DNA of 64,000 nt from Aliidiomarina quisquiliarum (GTDB lineage Bacteria; Pseudomonadota; Gammaproteobacteria; Enterobacterales; Alteromonadaceae). Shown here one piece after another: positions 18,092 to 27,875 of the stretch. The stretch spans positions 80,846 through 144,845 of the forward strand of contig NZ_JAMFTN010000053.1 in assembly GCF_023922585.1 (NCBI RefSeq), read 5' to 3'. The translations under genes and the position numbers were made by a program. The notes beneath the pieces are model-generated. The model had not been told where the DNA came from and did no database searches. It saw only the letters and a list, made by a program, of their open reading frames with translations. Each line of letters starts with the position of its first letter. The stretch's first letter is position 1.

Positions 18092-19051
18092 ATGAACTTT
18101 TTTGAAATCACGAAAATGGATGAAAACAGTCCGGTTAAATTTATGGACTATCGCAAGCATACAACGTGGTTGTCTATTATTTTAGCGGTGATTGCCTTAA
18201 GTAGCTTAGTGGTAAATAAGCTTAACTGGGGTCTCGACTTTACTGGCGGTACTCTAGTAGAGGTAAGCTTTAGTCAGCCAGCCGACCTTACGCAAATGCG
18301 AACGGTACTAGGCGCTAATAATTTCGACGACGCAGTAGTGCAAAGTTATGGTACCCAAGAAGATGTGCTAGTTCGCATACCCCCACGGGAAGGTGCTGAG
18401 CTTGAATCTATTGGCGAAACATTACTACAGCTGCTGCAACAAGAAATTGACCCCGCTATGGAAATACGCCGTGTTGAGTTTGTTGGCCCGCAAGTGGGCG
18501 ACGAACTCGCCGAAGCAGGTGCCTTGGCTATTTTGGTCGCCATGCTCTGTATTCTTGCCTATGTGTCGTTTCGTTTTGAATGGCGCTTAGCGCTATCAGC
18601 GGTTGCGGGTTTATTCCAAGACGTATTAATGATTCTTGGCGTATTCTCATTACTGCAAATTCAAATCGACTTAACCATTTTAGCGGCGTTATTGGCGGTA
18701 GTCGGGTATTCCTTGAACGACAGTATTGTAGTTGCTGACCGTATTCGGGAAAACTTCCGCTTATTGCGTAAAGAAGACGCAGTGTCGGTATTTAATATTT
18801 CTATCAGCCAAACCATGAGTCGTACGCTCATTACTTCCCTAACCACCTTAATTGTGTTGGTCACCTTGTTCTTCTTTGGTGGTCAAATGATTCGCGGCTT
18901 CTCTATCGCCATGATGATAGGTGTAGTAGTGGGTACATACTCGTCGGTATTTACCCGAAGCACATTGGCGTTAGCCTTGGGAGTTTCGCGTGAGTCGCTG
19001 ATGCCACCGGAAATTGAAAAAGAAGGCGAAGAACAAGACGTTCTTTTGTAA
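18092..19051 (+). CDS. secF: Protein translocase subunit SecF
   Basis: The 319-residue protein has the SecF layout: helix 1 (residues 24-44), the motif LNWGLDFTGGTLVEV, a periplasmic domain, then five membrane segments from about 137, including VVGYSLNDSIVVADRIREN in TM4, the counterpart of the SecD motif. It is the third gene of the yajC-secD-secF operon, with AGGAG before the ATG. A strong terminator follows 20 bases after the stop codon. The acidic tail (EIEKEGEEQDVLL) is cytoplasmic. Confidence 0.97.
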   Translation: MNFFEITKMDENSPVKFMDYRKHTTWLSIILAVIALSSLVVNKLNWGLDFTGGTLVEVSFSQPADLTQMRTVLGANNFDDAVVQSYGTQEDVLVRIPPREGAELESIGETLLQLLQQEIDPAMEIRRVEFVGPQVGDELAEAGALAILVAMLCILAYVSFRFEWRLALSAVAGLFQDVLMILGVFSLLQIQIDLTILAALLAVVGYSLNDSIVVADRIRENFRLLRKEDAVSVFNISISQTMSRTLITSLTTLIVLVTLFFFGGQMIRGFSIAMMIGVVVGTYSSVFTRSTLALALGVSRESLMPPEIEKEGEEQDVLL

Positions 19052-19070
19052 CAGCTACTGTTAACCATTT

Positions 19071-19111
19071 AAAACCCCGATTGTAGTTAGCTGCAATCGG
19101 GGTTTTTGTTT
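19071..19111 (+). terminator. Rho-independent terminator of the yajC-secD-secF operon
   Basis: AAAACCCCGATTG (19071-19083) pairs perfectly with CAATCGGGGTTTT (19094-19106), followed by TGTTTT. The A-run on the left gives it some potential in both directions. Confidence 0.9.
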
Positions 19112-19205
19112 TATAGCTCGGCACTGTTAAGTGCATGATAAGATGATGGCTCGACTTCTCACCCTATGTTAACCTAAACTTGTGTAATGATAAGGATGGC
19201 TAGAT

Positions 19206-19979
19206 ATGTTATTTGTGGTTTCACCAGCGAAGAATTTAGACTACCAGTCGGCAGCACCAACAACGGAATACTCGGTACCGGAGCTGCTGGACGACGCCGA
19301 ACAGTTGGTTAATATTTGTAAACAGCTGTCACCACAAGAGCTTGGCTCGCTAATGAAAATTAGCGATAAGCTAGCCGGTTTGAATGCCGCTCGATTTGCT
19401 GAATGGCAACGGCCATTTACGCCTGAAAATGCTAAGCAAGCGATGTTTGCATTTAACGGTGACGTATATACAGGCTTAGAAGCAAATACGCTAAGCCCCG
19501 CTGCCATAACCTATAGCCAAACCCATATGCGTATTCTTTCGGGGTTATATGGCGTGCTAAAGCCGCTTGATCTAATGCAACCGTACCGTTTGGAAATGGG
19601 TACTAGGCTTGCGAATGAAGCGGGTAAAAACCTTTATGAATTTTGGGCTGACCGGGTTACTAATAAGCTTAATGAAGCTTTAGTAGAAGCGAAAAGCGAC
19701 GTACTAATTAACTTAGCGTCGAATGAATACTTTAAATCGGTGAACACTAAGTTATTAGCTGCTCCCATTATAACGCCGGTATTTAAAGACACTAAAAACG
19801 GCGAGCTAAAAATCATTAGTTTTTATGCCAAAAAAGCGCGCGGCATGATGGCACGCTATATTTTAGAAACAAAACCAACCACAGTGAAAGAACTTAGTTT
19901 ATTTAATGCCGCTGGTTATGTGTTTGACAGCAGCGCATCGTCAGAAAAGGAGTTGGTGTTCTGCCGAGAAGAACAATAA
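19206..19979 (+). CDS. yaaA: Peroxide stress protein YaaA (DUF328)
   Basis: The 257-residue protein matches YaaA in length (E. coli 258) and opening: [16 protein letters not shown]. Conserved blocks are [43 protein letters not shown] and [12 protein letters not shown]. In E. coli, YaaA is induced by OxyR and limits free iron during peroxide stress; later work found a DNA-binding fold. No OxyR site is obvious upstream. AAGGAT lies upstream of the start. Confidence 0.95.
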   Translation: MLFVVSPAKNLDYQSAAPTTEYSVPELLDDAEQLVNICKQLSPQELGSLMKISDKLAGLNAARFAEWQRPFTPENAKQAMFAFNGDVYTGLEANTLSPAAITYSQTHMRILSGLYGVLKPLDLMQPYRLEMGTRLANEAGKNLYEFWADRVTNKLNEALVEAKSDVLINLASNEYFKSVNTKLLAAPIITPVFKDTKNGELKIISFYAKKARGMMARYILETKPTTVKELSLFNAAGYVFDSSASSEKELVFCREEQ

Positions 19980-20049
19980 TAGTTGAATCAACAACTTTTT
20001 ATACTCAAGGTATAACTAAAGTGGCAACTTCATCATAGGAAGGGAAATT

Positions 20050-20928
20050 ATGCGAGACGAAAATACTAACGACCAAATTGCCCCGGAAACCGGACAGAAT
20101 AACAAAACCCCCATGATCGTTGGCGCGATAGTGGTTGTGGCTCTTATTATTATTGGTTGGGCAGTGTTTCGAGGTGATACACCTGAACCAACACCAGTAG
20201 CACATATACCCATTAGCGAACCGGTAGTGGCAGTGCCAGAGCAGCCGTTACCAGAGCCAGTGAAGGAACAGGCACGAGACGAATATGTGGCGCCTGAAGT
20301 TGTTGTTGAAGCCGAGCCAATTGCTCCTGTGGTTGAAGCAGAACAGAAGCCGGCTTTACCTAGCTTACCAACCAGCACCCCAGCGTTGTTAAATGCCTTA
20401 GCTGAACGCAATGTGAATACTCGGCCAGTACGAAGCGAAAACTTGATTCGTGACTTTGTAGCCTTTATTGACAATATTGCGGCAGGTGTAGTGGCCCGCG
20501 ACAGCGCAATGATTAAGGGCCCAGAAGCACGGTTCGAAATTGAAGAGGTAGACGGTAAAGCATACATGGGAGCAAACAGCTACCAACGTTATGACAACAT
20601 TGTGAATTGGTTTGTGGGCATGGACAACCAAGCGTTAGTGGCCGTATTTAAGCAATACGAGCCGCTGCTAAACGAAGCTTATGCAGAAATATCTCGACCG
20701 GGCGATTCGTTTCTTACTCGGTTCGAACGTGCAGTAAACGTGCTTAATGCCACACCTGAAATAGCAGGATTAATCGAGCTTAATACAGATAAAATTATGT
20801 ATACCTATGCCGATGAGCAACTTGAGTCGTTACCAGCAGCCCAACGCCAAATGTTACGTTTAGGCCCGGCTAATATGGCTCGAGTAAAAGCGAAGTTGAA
20901 TGCGTTACAACGGGCTTTGAATAATTAA
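20050..20928 (+). CDS. DUF3014 family membrane-anchored protein
   Basis: The 292-residue protein has a short cytoplasmic start, one membrane helix (residues 23-42, MIVGAIVVVALIIIGWAVF) and then a proline/glutamate/valine-rich linker of about 80 residues (PEPTPVAHIPISEPV). A helical C-terminal domain begins near residue 110, containing NLIRDFVAFIDNIAAGVVARD and a YQRYDNIVNW segment. This layout and these segments fit DUF3014, which has no known function. The linker would span part of the periplasm. It begins a tight three-gene group with the acyltransferase (2 bases away) and the GNAT-like gene. Confidence 0.82.
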   Translation: MRDENTNDQIAPETGQNNKTPMIVGAIVVVALIIIGWAVFRGDTPEPTPVAHIPISEPVVAVPEQPLPEPVKEQARDEYVAPEVVVEAEPIAPVVEAEQKPALPSLPTSTPALLNALAERNVNTRPVRSENLIRDFVAFIDNIAAGVVARDSAMIKGPEARFEIEEVDGKAYMGANSYQRYDNIVNWFVGMDNQALVAVFKQYEPLLNEAYAEISRPGDSFLTRFERAVNVLNATPEIAGLIELNTDKIMYTYADEQLESLPAAQRQMLRLGPANMARVKAKLNALQRALNN

Positions 20929-20930
20929 TT

Positions 20931-21512
20931 ATGATGGTGGAGTATCAACACTTCCCAATGCGAGGCAATAGGTTCAGTCGCTGGTTTGGGCGACTGGGCC
21001 TGCGTGTACTAGGTGGCTGGAAAGTAGTTGGGAAAATGCCAGATATAAAAAAAGCCATTGTGCCAGCAGCGCCGCATACGTCGAACTGGGACTTTTTCGT
21101 TGGTATTTTTGGCATGCTCGCTCTAGGCTTAAGAATTTCATTTTTAGGCAAGCATCAAATATTTGTTTTTCCGGTTCGGCGTATTTTGATATGGCTTGGT
21201 GGTATACCGGTGAATCGCGCTAGCCCCCATGGGGTGGTTGGCGATATTACCAAAGCGTTTGCCGACCGCGACTCGCTTATTTTAGCGCTGTCACCAGAAG
21301 GTACACGAAAAAAAGTAGAGAATTGGCGCACCGGTTTTTTATATATGGCGCGCGATGCCAAGGTGCCTGTTGTACCCGTAGCCTTAGATTTTGCCAAACG
21401 CGAAATACGCATTGGTGAAATCATTGAAATTACAGACGACATTGAAGCCGGATTAGCGGCAGTAAAAGCCTTTACAGGGCAGGCGCGTGGTAAAATTCCG
21501 GAGTACGAATGA
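20931..21512 (+). CDS. Lysophospholipid acyltransferase family protein (PlsC-like)
   Basis: The 193-residue protein has the two main acyltransferase motifs: HTSNWDFF (Hx4D, residues 47-54) and SPEGTRKK (about 122-129), with GGIPVNRASPHG as block III between them. The family transfers an acyl group to a glycerophosphate or similar acceptor at the inner membrane. At 193 residues it is shorter than E. coli PlsC (245) and resembles accessory LPLAT proteins. It starts 2 bases after the DUF3014 gene with no clear ribosome site and overlaps the next gene by 4 bases, so translation is probably coupled. Confidence 0.87.
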   Translation: MMVEYQHFPMRGNRFSRWFGRLGLRVLGGWKVVGKMPDIKKAIVPAAPHTSNWDFFVGIFGMLALGLRISFLGKHQIFVFPVRRILIWLGGIPVNRASPHGVVGDITKAFADRDSLILALSPEGTRKKVENWRTGFLYMARDAKVPVVPVALDFAKREIRIGEIIEITDDIEAGLAAVKAFTGQARGKIPEYE

Positions 21513-22177
21513 AACCCTCAACTGCAGGTAATCCAATTCATTTTTTTTCGCGAATAACTAAAGTTGTTTTACTGACCTGGCTGTTAATAAGTAGCCTAGC
21601 GGCACAAGCAAGCTTTTCCGACACACTAAGCGAAATTCCCAGTGCTTGGGACGGCCCTAACTGGCTGATTATGCCCTTAACGGAAGGCGATAGCGGTGAG
21701 TATTACCAGGCATATCAAAGCTCGGCTAAGTATTTATATACGGCGTTGGGTTGGGGGTGGCCTACGCGTAAAATTTCGCCGGAAGTAAATGCCGACATGG
21801 TACGACACCATGTTAGTCAGCACGAGGCAAATTACTCTTTTACCTACGTGGTTCGAAAACGGGGCGAGCGAGCAATTGCAGGGGCTATTTATGTAAACCC
21901 CGTAAATACTGAACGACGCCATATACCGAACTTTGTTGCCAGTGATTATACCGCCGAAGTAACATTTTGGTTTACTGAAGCAGCGGAAAATTCGGAACAA
22001 GTTGAAACCTTATTAACAGAAATTTTTACTTGGATAGAAGAAGAGTGGCCATTTTCTTCGGTTCTGGTGCCAGTAAATAAAAACTATGAATTTATACACC
22101 AACAAATGCGCCAACTTGAGTATGCGGCATTCAGTGAAGATAGCGAAAGCGGCGAGCAGCTTTACCGCTTGCGCTGA
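21509..22177 (+). CDS. GNAT-fold-like protein with an export signal
   Basis: The 222-residue protein starts with a signal peptide: basic start, hydrophobic VVLLTWLLISSLA (about 19-31), then AQA before SFSD. The rest resembles a GNAT acyltransferase: a helical start, then strands in SFTYVVRKRGERAIAGAIYVNP, then TAEVTFWFTE, a helix (VETLLTEIFTWIEEEWPF) and SSVLVPVNKNYEFIHQQMRQLEY at the end. The usual Q/RxxGxG/A acetyl-CoA loop is not visible. Acetyl-CoA is not expected in the periplasm, so either the fold is used differently or the hydrophobic start is not an export signal. It overlaps the acyltransferase gene by 4 bases (ATGA). Confidence 0.6.
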   Translation: MKPSTAGNPIHFFSRITKVVLLTWLLISSLAAQASFSDTLSEIPSAWDGPNWLIMPLTEGDSGEYYQAYQSSAKYLYTALGWGWPTRKISPEVNADMVRHHVSQHEANYSFTYVVRKRGERAIAGAIYVNPVNTERRHIPNFVASDYTAEVTFWFTEAAENSEQVETLLTEIFTWIEEEWPFSSVLVPVNKNYEFIHQQMRQLEYAAFSEDSESGEQLYRLR

Positions 22178-22191
22178 AAATGTGCTATTCT
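22162..22191 (+). promoter_or_regulatory. Promoter of the ribH-nusB-thiL-pgpA operon
   Basis: TTACCG (22162-22167) and TATTCT (22186-22191) are 18 bases apart, with TGC just before the -10 (extended -10). It begins inside the 3' end of the preceding gene and implies a leader of about 45 bases. No FMN riboswitch fits in that length. Confidence 0.6.
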
Positions 22192-22241
22192 GCGCCGCAA
22201 TAAAGACTGTGAAAGTATAAGCCCCTAGATAAGGACTAATT

Positions 22242-22706
22242 ATGAACATTATTGAAGCTGGTGTTGCTGCACCGGGTAAGAAAGTTGCTATTGCTGTATC
22301 ACGCTTTAATAGCTTTATTGTTGATAAGCTTTTAGAAGGTGCGGTCGACTCATTAGTACGTATAGGGCAAATTGCTTCCAACGACATTACTATTGTGCGT
22401 GTTCCTGGTGCCTATGAATTACCAATTACGGCTAAAAAGCTGGCGCAAACAGGAAAGTTCGACGCTGTTATCGCTATAGGCGCTGTTATTCGGGGTGGTA
22501 CACCACACTTTGACTTTGTTGCAGGCCAAGCAAACACCGGTCTTGCGCAAGTGGCAATGGAAACTGGCGTGCCAGTGGCCTTCGGTGTTATTACTACTGA
22601 CACCGACGAACAAGCGATTGATCGCGCAGGCGTTAAACACGGTAACAAAGGCGCAGAAGCAGCTTTAAGCGCACTTGAAATGATCAACGTATTAGAGCAA
22701 ATCTGA
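22242..22706 (+). CDS. ribH: 6,7-dimethyl-8-ribityllumazine synthase
   Basis: The 154-residue protein condenses 5-amino-6-ribitylamino-uracil with 3,4-dihydroxy-2-butanone 4-phosphate, the penultimate step of riboflavin synthesis. Visible family features: [15 protein letters not shown] (the aromatic residue stacks on the substrate), [26 protein letters not shown] (with the catalytic His region) and [22 protein letters not shown] lies before the ATG. It heads an operon with nusB (10 bases downstream), thiL and pgpA, an order common in gammaproteobacteria. Confidence 0.97.
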   Translation: MNIIEAGVAAPGKKVAIAVSRFNSFIVDKLLEGAVDSLVRIGQIASNDITIVRVPGAYELPITAKKLAQTGKFDAVIAIGAVIRGGTPHFDFVAGQANTGLAQVAMETGVPVAFGVITTDTDEQAIDRAGVKHGNKGAEAALSALEMINVLEQI

Positions 22707-22716
22707 GGAGTATTGG

Positions 22717-23136
22717 GTGAAACCAGCAGCACGACGTAAGGCCCGCCGCATGGCAATTCAAGCGGTATATTCTTGGCAGCTATCAGGGAACTCTATTACT
22801 GATATTGAAGTTGAGTTTTTAACTGAAAATGATGTCAGCAAAGTTGATGTTCCCTACTTTCAGGACTTGTTACACGGTGTAGCAACAAATGCTTCAAGCC
22901 TAGACAGTGCCTTGGCACCTTTTTCTACTCGTCCTTTTGCTGAGCTAGATCAAATTGAACGGGCAGTGCTGCGTGTGGCCGCGTACGAATTACGTTCCCG
23001 ACTAGACGTGCCTTACAAAGTAATTATGAACGAAGCCATTGAGCTTGCGAAAGCCTTTGGGGCAGACGACAGCCATCGTTTCGTTAATGGCGTACTCGAC
23101 AAAGCAATAGACACGTTACGGGCTGCTCGCCAGTGA
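22717..23136 (+). CDS. nusB: Transcription antitermination protein NusB
   Basis: The 139-residue all-helical protein starts at GTG (22717-22719) behind [26 protein letters not shown] forms the basic N-terminal helix that binds boxA RNA with Nus[33 protein letters not shown] is the conserved C-terminal core. NusB acts in rRNA antitermination. The length equals E. coli NusB (139). thiL starts one base after the stop codon. Confidence 0.97.
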   Translation: MKPAARRKARRMAIQAVYSWQLSGNSITDIEVEFLTENDVSKVDVPYFQDLLHGVATNASSLDSALAPFSTRPFAELDQIERAVLRVAAYELRSRLDVPYKVIMNEAIELAKAFGADDSHRFVNGVLDKAIDTLRAARQ

Positions 23137-23137
23137 T

Positions 23138-24115
23138 ATGCATAACTTAACCAAAGAATTCTCGCTGATTGCTAAATACTTTCAGCGAGAGCAAAGCTCA
23201 CGGCACGATATTATTTTAGGCATTGGCGACGATGCAGCTATACTCACTCCACCAGCAGAATCCTCACTTGCTGTAACTACCGACACTATGGTGTACGGCA
23301 CCCATTTTGATGACTCAGTACCGGTAAAAGCACTTGGCCATAAGCTTGTAGCCGTAAATGTTAGCGACTTAGCAGCAATGGGGGCCGAACCCACATGGCT
23401 GTCGCTAGCATTAACTTGCCCCGCCATTAATGAACTTTGGCTTAGTGAATTTACTAGTGGTTTTTTTGCTCTTGCCGACTATTACCATTGTAGTTTAATT
23501 GGCGGCGATGTTACCCGTGGGCCCTTATCGCTTACGGTTACTGCTCAAGGTTTTGTGCCCCAAGGTAAAGAAATTAGGCGTAGCGGCGCACAACCAGGTG
23601 ACCGTATTTATGTTAGCGGGCAACTTGGCGATGCCGCTGCTGCCTTAGCAGGCCAACAAGGCACTATTGCGCTTACCGACATAGAACAAGCAAGGCTTAA
23701 TAAGCGGCTGTTCTATCCAACACCACAGGTGGCTTTAGGCCAAGCACTTCGGGCTATTGCTAGTAGCGCAATTGATCTGTCCGACGGTTTAGCTAGTGAC
23801 TTACAACATATACTGCATGCGTCGAAGGTAGGTGCTAGCATTGATGCGGGCGTACTTCCTACGTCGTTGGCATTAAGTACGGCAATACCAGAACAACAAA
23901 GTCGGGTGCAACTACAGCTAACAGGTGGGGAAGACTACGAACTATGCTTTACGGTGCCAGAAAGCCGCCGTGGTAGTTTAGAAACCGTAGCGAACCAGTT
24001 AGGTATTGAAGTAACCTGTGTGGGTGTTATTGAAGGTAGCGAGGGGTTGCGAGTTACATTGAACGAGCAGCCTTTGCTATTAACAACTGCTGGCTTTAAT
24101 CATTTCGGGGTTTAG
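23138..24115 (+). CDS. thiL: Thiamine-monophosphate kinase
   Basis: The 325-residue protein phosphorylates thiamine monophosphate to the active cofactor. GIGDDAAILTPP near the start and TDTMVYGTHF bind Mg2+-ATP; VSDLAAMGAEPTWLSLAL and LIGGDVTRGPLSLTVTAQG are family blocks, and AIDLSDGLASDLQHI and QLTGGEDYELCFTVP lie in the C-terminal half. The start codon is one base after the nusB stop, and pgpA follows one base after its own stop. Confidence 0.96.
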   Translation: MHNLTKEFSLIAKYFQREQSSRHDIILGIGDDAAILTPPAESSLAVTTDTMVYGTHFDDSVPVKALGHKLVAVNVSDLAAMGAEPTWLSLALTCPAINELWLSEFTSGFFALADYYHCSLIGGDVTRGPLSLTVTAQGFVPQGKEIRRSGAQPGDRIYVSGQLGDAAAALAGQQGTIALTDIEQARLNKRLFYPTPQVALGQALRAIASSAIDLSDGLASDLQHILHASKVGASIDAGVLPTSLALSTAIPEQQSRVQLQLTGGEDYELCFTVPESRRGSLETVANQLGIEVTCVGVIEGSEGLRVTLNEQPLLLTTAGFNHFGV

Positions 24116-24116
24116 A

Positions 24117-24602
24117 ATGAAACGACGAATTTTACTTAAACATCCTATTCACTTACTTTCGCTCGGCTTCGGTACTGGCTTAATGCCAAAGGCGCCCGGC
24201 ACCTTCGGTACTTTAGTGGGCATTCCAGCAGTACTACTATTTGCGCCCTTAGGTGTTAATGCTTATTTAGGCGTTGTTTTTGCTTTTGCCTTGTTTGGTA
24301 TATTTTTATGTAGTGAAACAGGTAAGGCACTTAAGAAGCATGACGACCCAGCTATTGTTTGGGACGAGATTGTAGGTTACATGATCGCGCTTATTGCGCT
24401 ACCCATTACTTGGCAAACGTTACTGCTTGCTTTTGTGGTATTCCGCTTTTTCGACATTCGTAAACCTTGGCCTATTAGTTGGCTCGATAAAAACTTATCG
24501 GGAGGGCTTGGCGTAATGGCAGACGATGTTGTGGCGGGCTTGTTTACCTTAGTTATTCTTCATGCCTTAATGGGCGCTGGCCTGTTACCAGGCGCCCTTT
24601 AA
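24117..24602 (+). CDS. pgpA: Phosphatidylglycerophosphatase A
   Basis: The 161-residue membrane protein removes phosphate from phosphatidylglycerol phosphate. GFGTGLMPKAPGTFGTLVGIP near the N-terminus and DDPAIVWDEIVGYMIAL (acidic Mg2+ site) are the family motifs. FFDIRKPWPISWLDKN and GGLGVMADDVVAGLFT follow in the second half. Four hydrophobic segments are seen. It is the last gene of the ribH-nusB-thiL-pgpA operon and converges on dxs 15 bases away. Confidence 0.96.
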   Translation: MKRRILLKHPIHLLSLGFGTGLMPKAPGTFGTLVGIPAVLLFAPLGVNAYLGVVFAFALFGIFLCSETGKALKKHDDPAIVWDEIVGYMIALIALPITWQTLLLAFVVFRFFDIRKPWPISWLDKNLSGGLGVMADDVVAGLFTLVILHALMGAGLLPGAL

Positions 24603-24617
24603 GTTGTTGGTATTATA

Positions 24618-26492
24618 CTAACCTTGGTTTAAGCGCGCTTGGCGTTGTTGAATTCGCTTCAACATGCTTGGTGCGTCGAGGCCAAGTTCAGCACGAATTT
24701 CCTCTTGCGTGCCGTGCTTAATAAATTCATCTGGCAAGCCGAGCAGTAATACTGGGGTAGTTAAACCTTCTAGCTGCATAAACTCCAATACGGCACTGCC
24801 GGCACCGCCTGCTACAGCGTTCTCTTCCATTGTTACTATAAGGTCATGGCTGGCTGCCATGGCACGAATCGAATCTTCGTCAATGGGTTTAACAAAGCGC
24901 ATATCAATAAGACTGGCATCAAGTTCGTCGGCAACTTTTCTCGCTTCACACAATAAGGTACCAAAACTTAAAATAGCCACTTTGGTGCCTTTACGTATGC
25001 TACGAGCTTGCCCTAGGGGCAACACTTCAAGTGGTGTATATTCTACGCCAATGGCATTGCCGCGGGGGTAACGTACCGTTGCCGGGCAACGCAGTTCGAA
25101 CCCCGTGTGAAGCATTAAACGACATTCATTTTCGTCGCTTGGCGTCATAATTACCATATTCGGAATACAACGCAGAAAGCTTATGTCGAATGCACCTTGG
25201 TGAGTGGGGCCGTCGGCACCCACAATACCAGCACGGTCAATGGCAAATAAAACCGGTAGGTTTTGTAAAGCCACGTCGTGAATAACTTGGTCGTAAGCAC
25301 GCTGCAAAAAGGTTGAGTAAATGGCTACTACCGGACGTTGGCCGGCAATGGCTAAGCCCGCTGCAAAAGTTACTGCGTGCTGCTCGGCAATAGCTACGTC
25401 GTAATACTGGCTTGGGTATTCATTGGCAAAACGCACCATGCCAGAGCCCTCTCGCATGGCAGGGGTAATTGCCGCTAGTTTGGGCTCGGTAGCAGCAGTT
25501 TCACACAGCCAATTACCAAAAATAGCAGAATAGCTTGGTGACGCTGCTGCCTGACTAGGTAGACTTTTTTGGCTTGGATCAAACTGTGGTACACCATGGT
25601 AGCCAATGGGATCTTTTTCGGCTGGCGCATAACCTTTGCCTTTTTTAGTCATTACATGCAGAAATTGTGGGCCTGAAAGCTCACGCATATTACTTAGGGT
25701 TTCTACTAAACCTTGTACGTCATGGCCGTCAATAGGGCCAATATAGTTGAAACCAAGCTCTTCAAAAATAGTGCCAGGCGTAACCATTCCTTTTACATGC
25801 TCTTCAGCTCGGCTGGCTAAACGGCGCATGTGGGGTAAGTCTTTTAATAAGTGCTTACCGCCTTCACGTAGCGTGGTGTAAGGTTTGCTTGAAAGAATTT
25901 TGGCAAAATGGCTATTTAAGGCGCCCACGTTTTCTGAAATAGACATTTCATTGTCGTTTAAAATAACCAACATGTTGGGGTCAATGTCGCCCGCATGGTT
26001 TAAAGCTTCAAACGACATGCCCGCGGTCATAGCACCGTCGCCAATAATTGCGACTATTTTACGGTCTAAAGCTTCTTTTTTAGCCGCCACCGCCATACCT
26101 AAGGCAGCACTGATAGAGGTGCTGGAATGGCCCACACTTAAGGTGTCGTATTCGCTTTCCTCGCGCCAAGGGAAAGGGTGCAAGCCGTCTTTTTGACGAA
26201 TTGTGTGCAGCTGGTCGCGCCGTCCAGTTAAAATTTTATGTGGATAGGCCTGGTGGCCAACATCCCACACCAGTTGGTCAAAAGGCGTTTGATACACGTA
26301 GTGTAACGCCACCGTAAGCTCAACAGTGCCAAGGCCGCTGGCCAAATGGCCGCTGCTTTTGCTTACCGAGCCAAGTAAGAATTGACGCAATTCTCCACTT
26401 ACTTGGTTAAGTTGAGGCTTTGAAAGAAGCCGCAAGTCAGCAGGTGAGTTAATTTTGCTAAGAAGCGGATACAATCCAGAAGTAGTGGACAT
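24618..26492 (-). CDS. dxs: 1-deoxy-D-xylulose-5-phosphate synthase
   Basis: The 624-residue thiamine diphosphate enzyme joins pyruvate and glyceraldehyde 3-phosphate, the first step of the MEP isoprenoid pathway. Visible are [49 protein letters not shown] (ThDP/Mg2+ site with GDGAM...N), [15 protein letters not shown] (catalytic Glu of the pyrimidine domain) and [15 protein letters not shown]. It starts 4 bases after ispA, without a strong ribosome site, so translation is probably coupled. Confidence 0.97.
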   Translation of the reverse strand: MSTTSGLYPLLSKINSPADLRLLSKPQLNQVSGELRQFLLGSVSKSSGHLASGLGTVELTVALHYVYQTPFDQLVWDVGHQAYPHKILTGRRDQLHTIRQKDGLHPFPWREESEYDTLSVGHSSTSISAALGMAVAAKKEALDRKIVAIIGDGAMTAGMSFEALNHAGDIDPNMLVILNDNEMSISENVGALNSHFAKILSSKPYTTLREGGKHLLKDLPHMRRLASRAEEHVKGMVTPGTIFEELGFNYIGPIDGHDVQGLVETLSNMRELSGPQFLHVMTKKGKGYAPAEKDPIGYHGVPQFDPSQKSLPSQAAASPSYSAIFGNWLCETAATEPKLAAITPAMREGSGMVRFANEYPSQYYDVAIAEQHAVTFAAGLAIAGQRPVVAIYSTFLQRAYDQVIHDVALQNLPVLFAIDRAGIVGADGPTHQGAFDISFLRCIPNMVIMTPSDENECRLMLHTGFELRCPATVRYPRGNAIGVEYTPLEVLPLGQARSIRKGTKVAILSFGTLLCEARKVADELDASLIDMRFVKPIDEDSIRAMAASHDLIVTMEENAVAGGAGSAVLEFMQLEGLTTPVLLLGLPDEFIKHGTQEEIRAELGLDAPSMLKRIQQRQARLNQG

Positions 26493-26496
26493 AATG

Positions 26497-27393
26497 CTAG
26501 CGATCCCGTGTCACCAAATAATCTGTGAATTCAGAAAGTAACTTCGTATTGTACGGTATTCCCGATAGGGCGTGTAGCGCTTTCTCGGCCAATTGATTTC
26601 GTTTCTCAATGGCACCCTCTAATCCTAGCAGGGTGGGGTAGGTTACTTTATGGTTAGCAGCGTCTGAACCTTGCGTTTTTCCTAAGGTTACAGTGTCGCT
26701 GGTGCGGTCAAGAATATCGTCTTGTACTTGAAAAGCGAGGCCTATAGCGTCAGCCCATGTATGAAGTTGGACAAATACATTGTCGTCTAAATTTGGTGCG
26801 CAGTATGCACCAAGCATAACGGCAGCTTTAATTAACGCGCCTGTTTTCAAGTTATGAATACGTTCTAGTTCAGCTAAAGTAAGTTGCTTGCCCGTTGCTT
26901 CAATATCTAAGGCTTGCCCGCCGCACATGCCGGGTAAGCCTGCTGCATTGGCTAAAGTGGCTACCATACTTAATTGTTGCTGTGCATTAACCAGCTGGTA
27001 GGGGTGCTGGGTGATAATACGAAAGGCTTCGGCTTGTAACGCGTCCCCTGCTAAAATAGCGGTGGCTTCATCGTATTGAATATGGCAGGTGGGTTTGCCT
27101 CGGCGCAAGGTGTCATTATCCATTGCGGGCAAATCGTCATGTACCAATGAATAGGAATGAATGCACTCAATAGCTAGGGCAGGTGCGTCTAGGTCATGTA
27201 GCGTTGCACCCAGCATGGAGCCTGTGGCATAAACTAAAAAAGGTCGCACCCGTTTGCCGCCGTTTAGCATACTGTAACGCATGGCCTGCTGTAATTGTTT
27301 GGCAGCCTTAGAGTCGTGCGCAACAGGATCAAAATGTTGTGCTGAATGCTGTTCATGCCGCTGTTGAAAATCGGCAAATTGCTGACTGAACAT
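26497..27393 (-). CDS. ispA: Farnesyl diphosphate synthase (geranyltranstransferase)
   Basis: The 298-residue trans-prenyltransferase makes farnesyl diphosphate from IPP and DMAPP. The first aspartate-rich motif is DDLPAMDND, followed by LRRGKPTCH; the second is [22 protein letters not shown] binds IPP. E. coli IspA has 299 residues. It lies between xseB and dxs, the usual order xseB-ispA-dxs, linking prenyl precursor supply to the quinone genes seen elsewhere (ubiH, ubiI). AGGACC is 5 bases before the ATG. Confidence 0.96.
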   Translation of the reverse strand: MFSQQFADFQQRHEQHSAQHFDPVAHDSKAAKQLQQAMRYSMLNGGKRVRPFLVYATGSMLGATLHDLDAPALAIECIHSYSLVHDDLPAMDNDTLRRGKPTCHIQYDEATAILAGDALQAEAFRIITQHPYQLVNAQQQLSMVATLANAAGLPGMCGGQALDIEATGKQLTLAELERIHNLKTGALIKAAVMLGAYCAPNLDDNVFVQLHTWADAIGLAFQVQDDILDRTSDTVTLGKTQGSDAANHKVTYPTLLGLEGAIEKRNQLAEKALHALSGIPYNTKLLSEFTDYLVTRDR

Positions 27394-27401
27394 AATAGGT
27401 C

Positions 27402-27680
27402 CTAAAACTGAGGCTCAGATGAGCCAGATGGGTCGCCAAGGTTGTCAGCCGACACATCGACAAGTTGCTCTGCGCCTTGCTTCTCGATCAGAACTTTTAC
27501 CTTTTGTTCCGCTGCTTGAAGCTTTTCTTGGCTAAGGCGAGAAAGTTTTACCGCACGCTCGAATTGTTTAAGCGCATCTTCTAAAGGCAACTCACCTTGT
27601 TCAAGTGCGACGATAATTTGCTCGAGCTCACTAATGGCTTGCTCAAATGATTGGTTCGATATTTCTTTTAGGTCTGTCAT
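27402..27680 (-). CDS. xseB: Exodeoxyribonuclease VII small subunit
   Basis: With the start at ATG 27678-27680 the protein has 92 residues, opening [48 protein letters not shown], the XseB two-helix hairpin. A longer frame with 14 more residues exists upstream, but they do not belong to the family. The small subunit binds XseA in a single-strand nuclease that works in mismatch repair and DNA end trimming. xseA is not in the window. An acidic tail after position 75 is longer than in E. coli (80 residues). Confidence 0.93.
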   Translation of the reverse strand: MTDLKEISNQSFEQAISELEQIIVALEQGELPLEDALKQFERAVKLSRLSQEKLQAAEQKVKVLIEKQGAEQLVDVSADNLGDPSGSSEPQF

Positions 27681-27751
27681 AAGGGTAAGTCCATGCCTTG
27701 TGAAAGTAAGTATTAAGCACACAATTTCGGGTATGCTTAGCTATTGTACCG

Positions 27752-27778
27752 TAAAGTATCGCCCAGCAGGGCCGATAC
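27752..27778 (+). promoter_or_regulatory. Sigma-28 (FliA) promoter of pomA-motB
   Basis: TAAA (27752-27755), 15 bases, then GCCGATAC (27771-27778) matches the flagellar class 3 consensus TAAA-N15-GCCGATAA with one mismatch. It lies about 100 bases before the pomA start. Confidence 0.85.
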
Positions 27779-27875
27779 ACATAACAGTAATATTCTAATT
27801 AGATGTTGTGCCTGTGGCCCTAATGCTGAAAAATACCATACTAACGCGCAGCCAGGCAGAGGTGAGGAGAAAATA

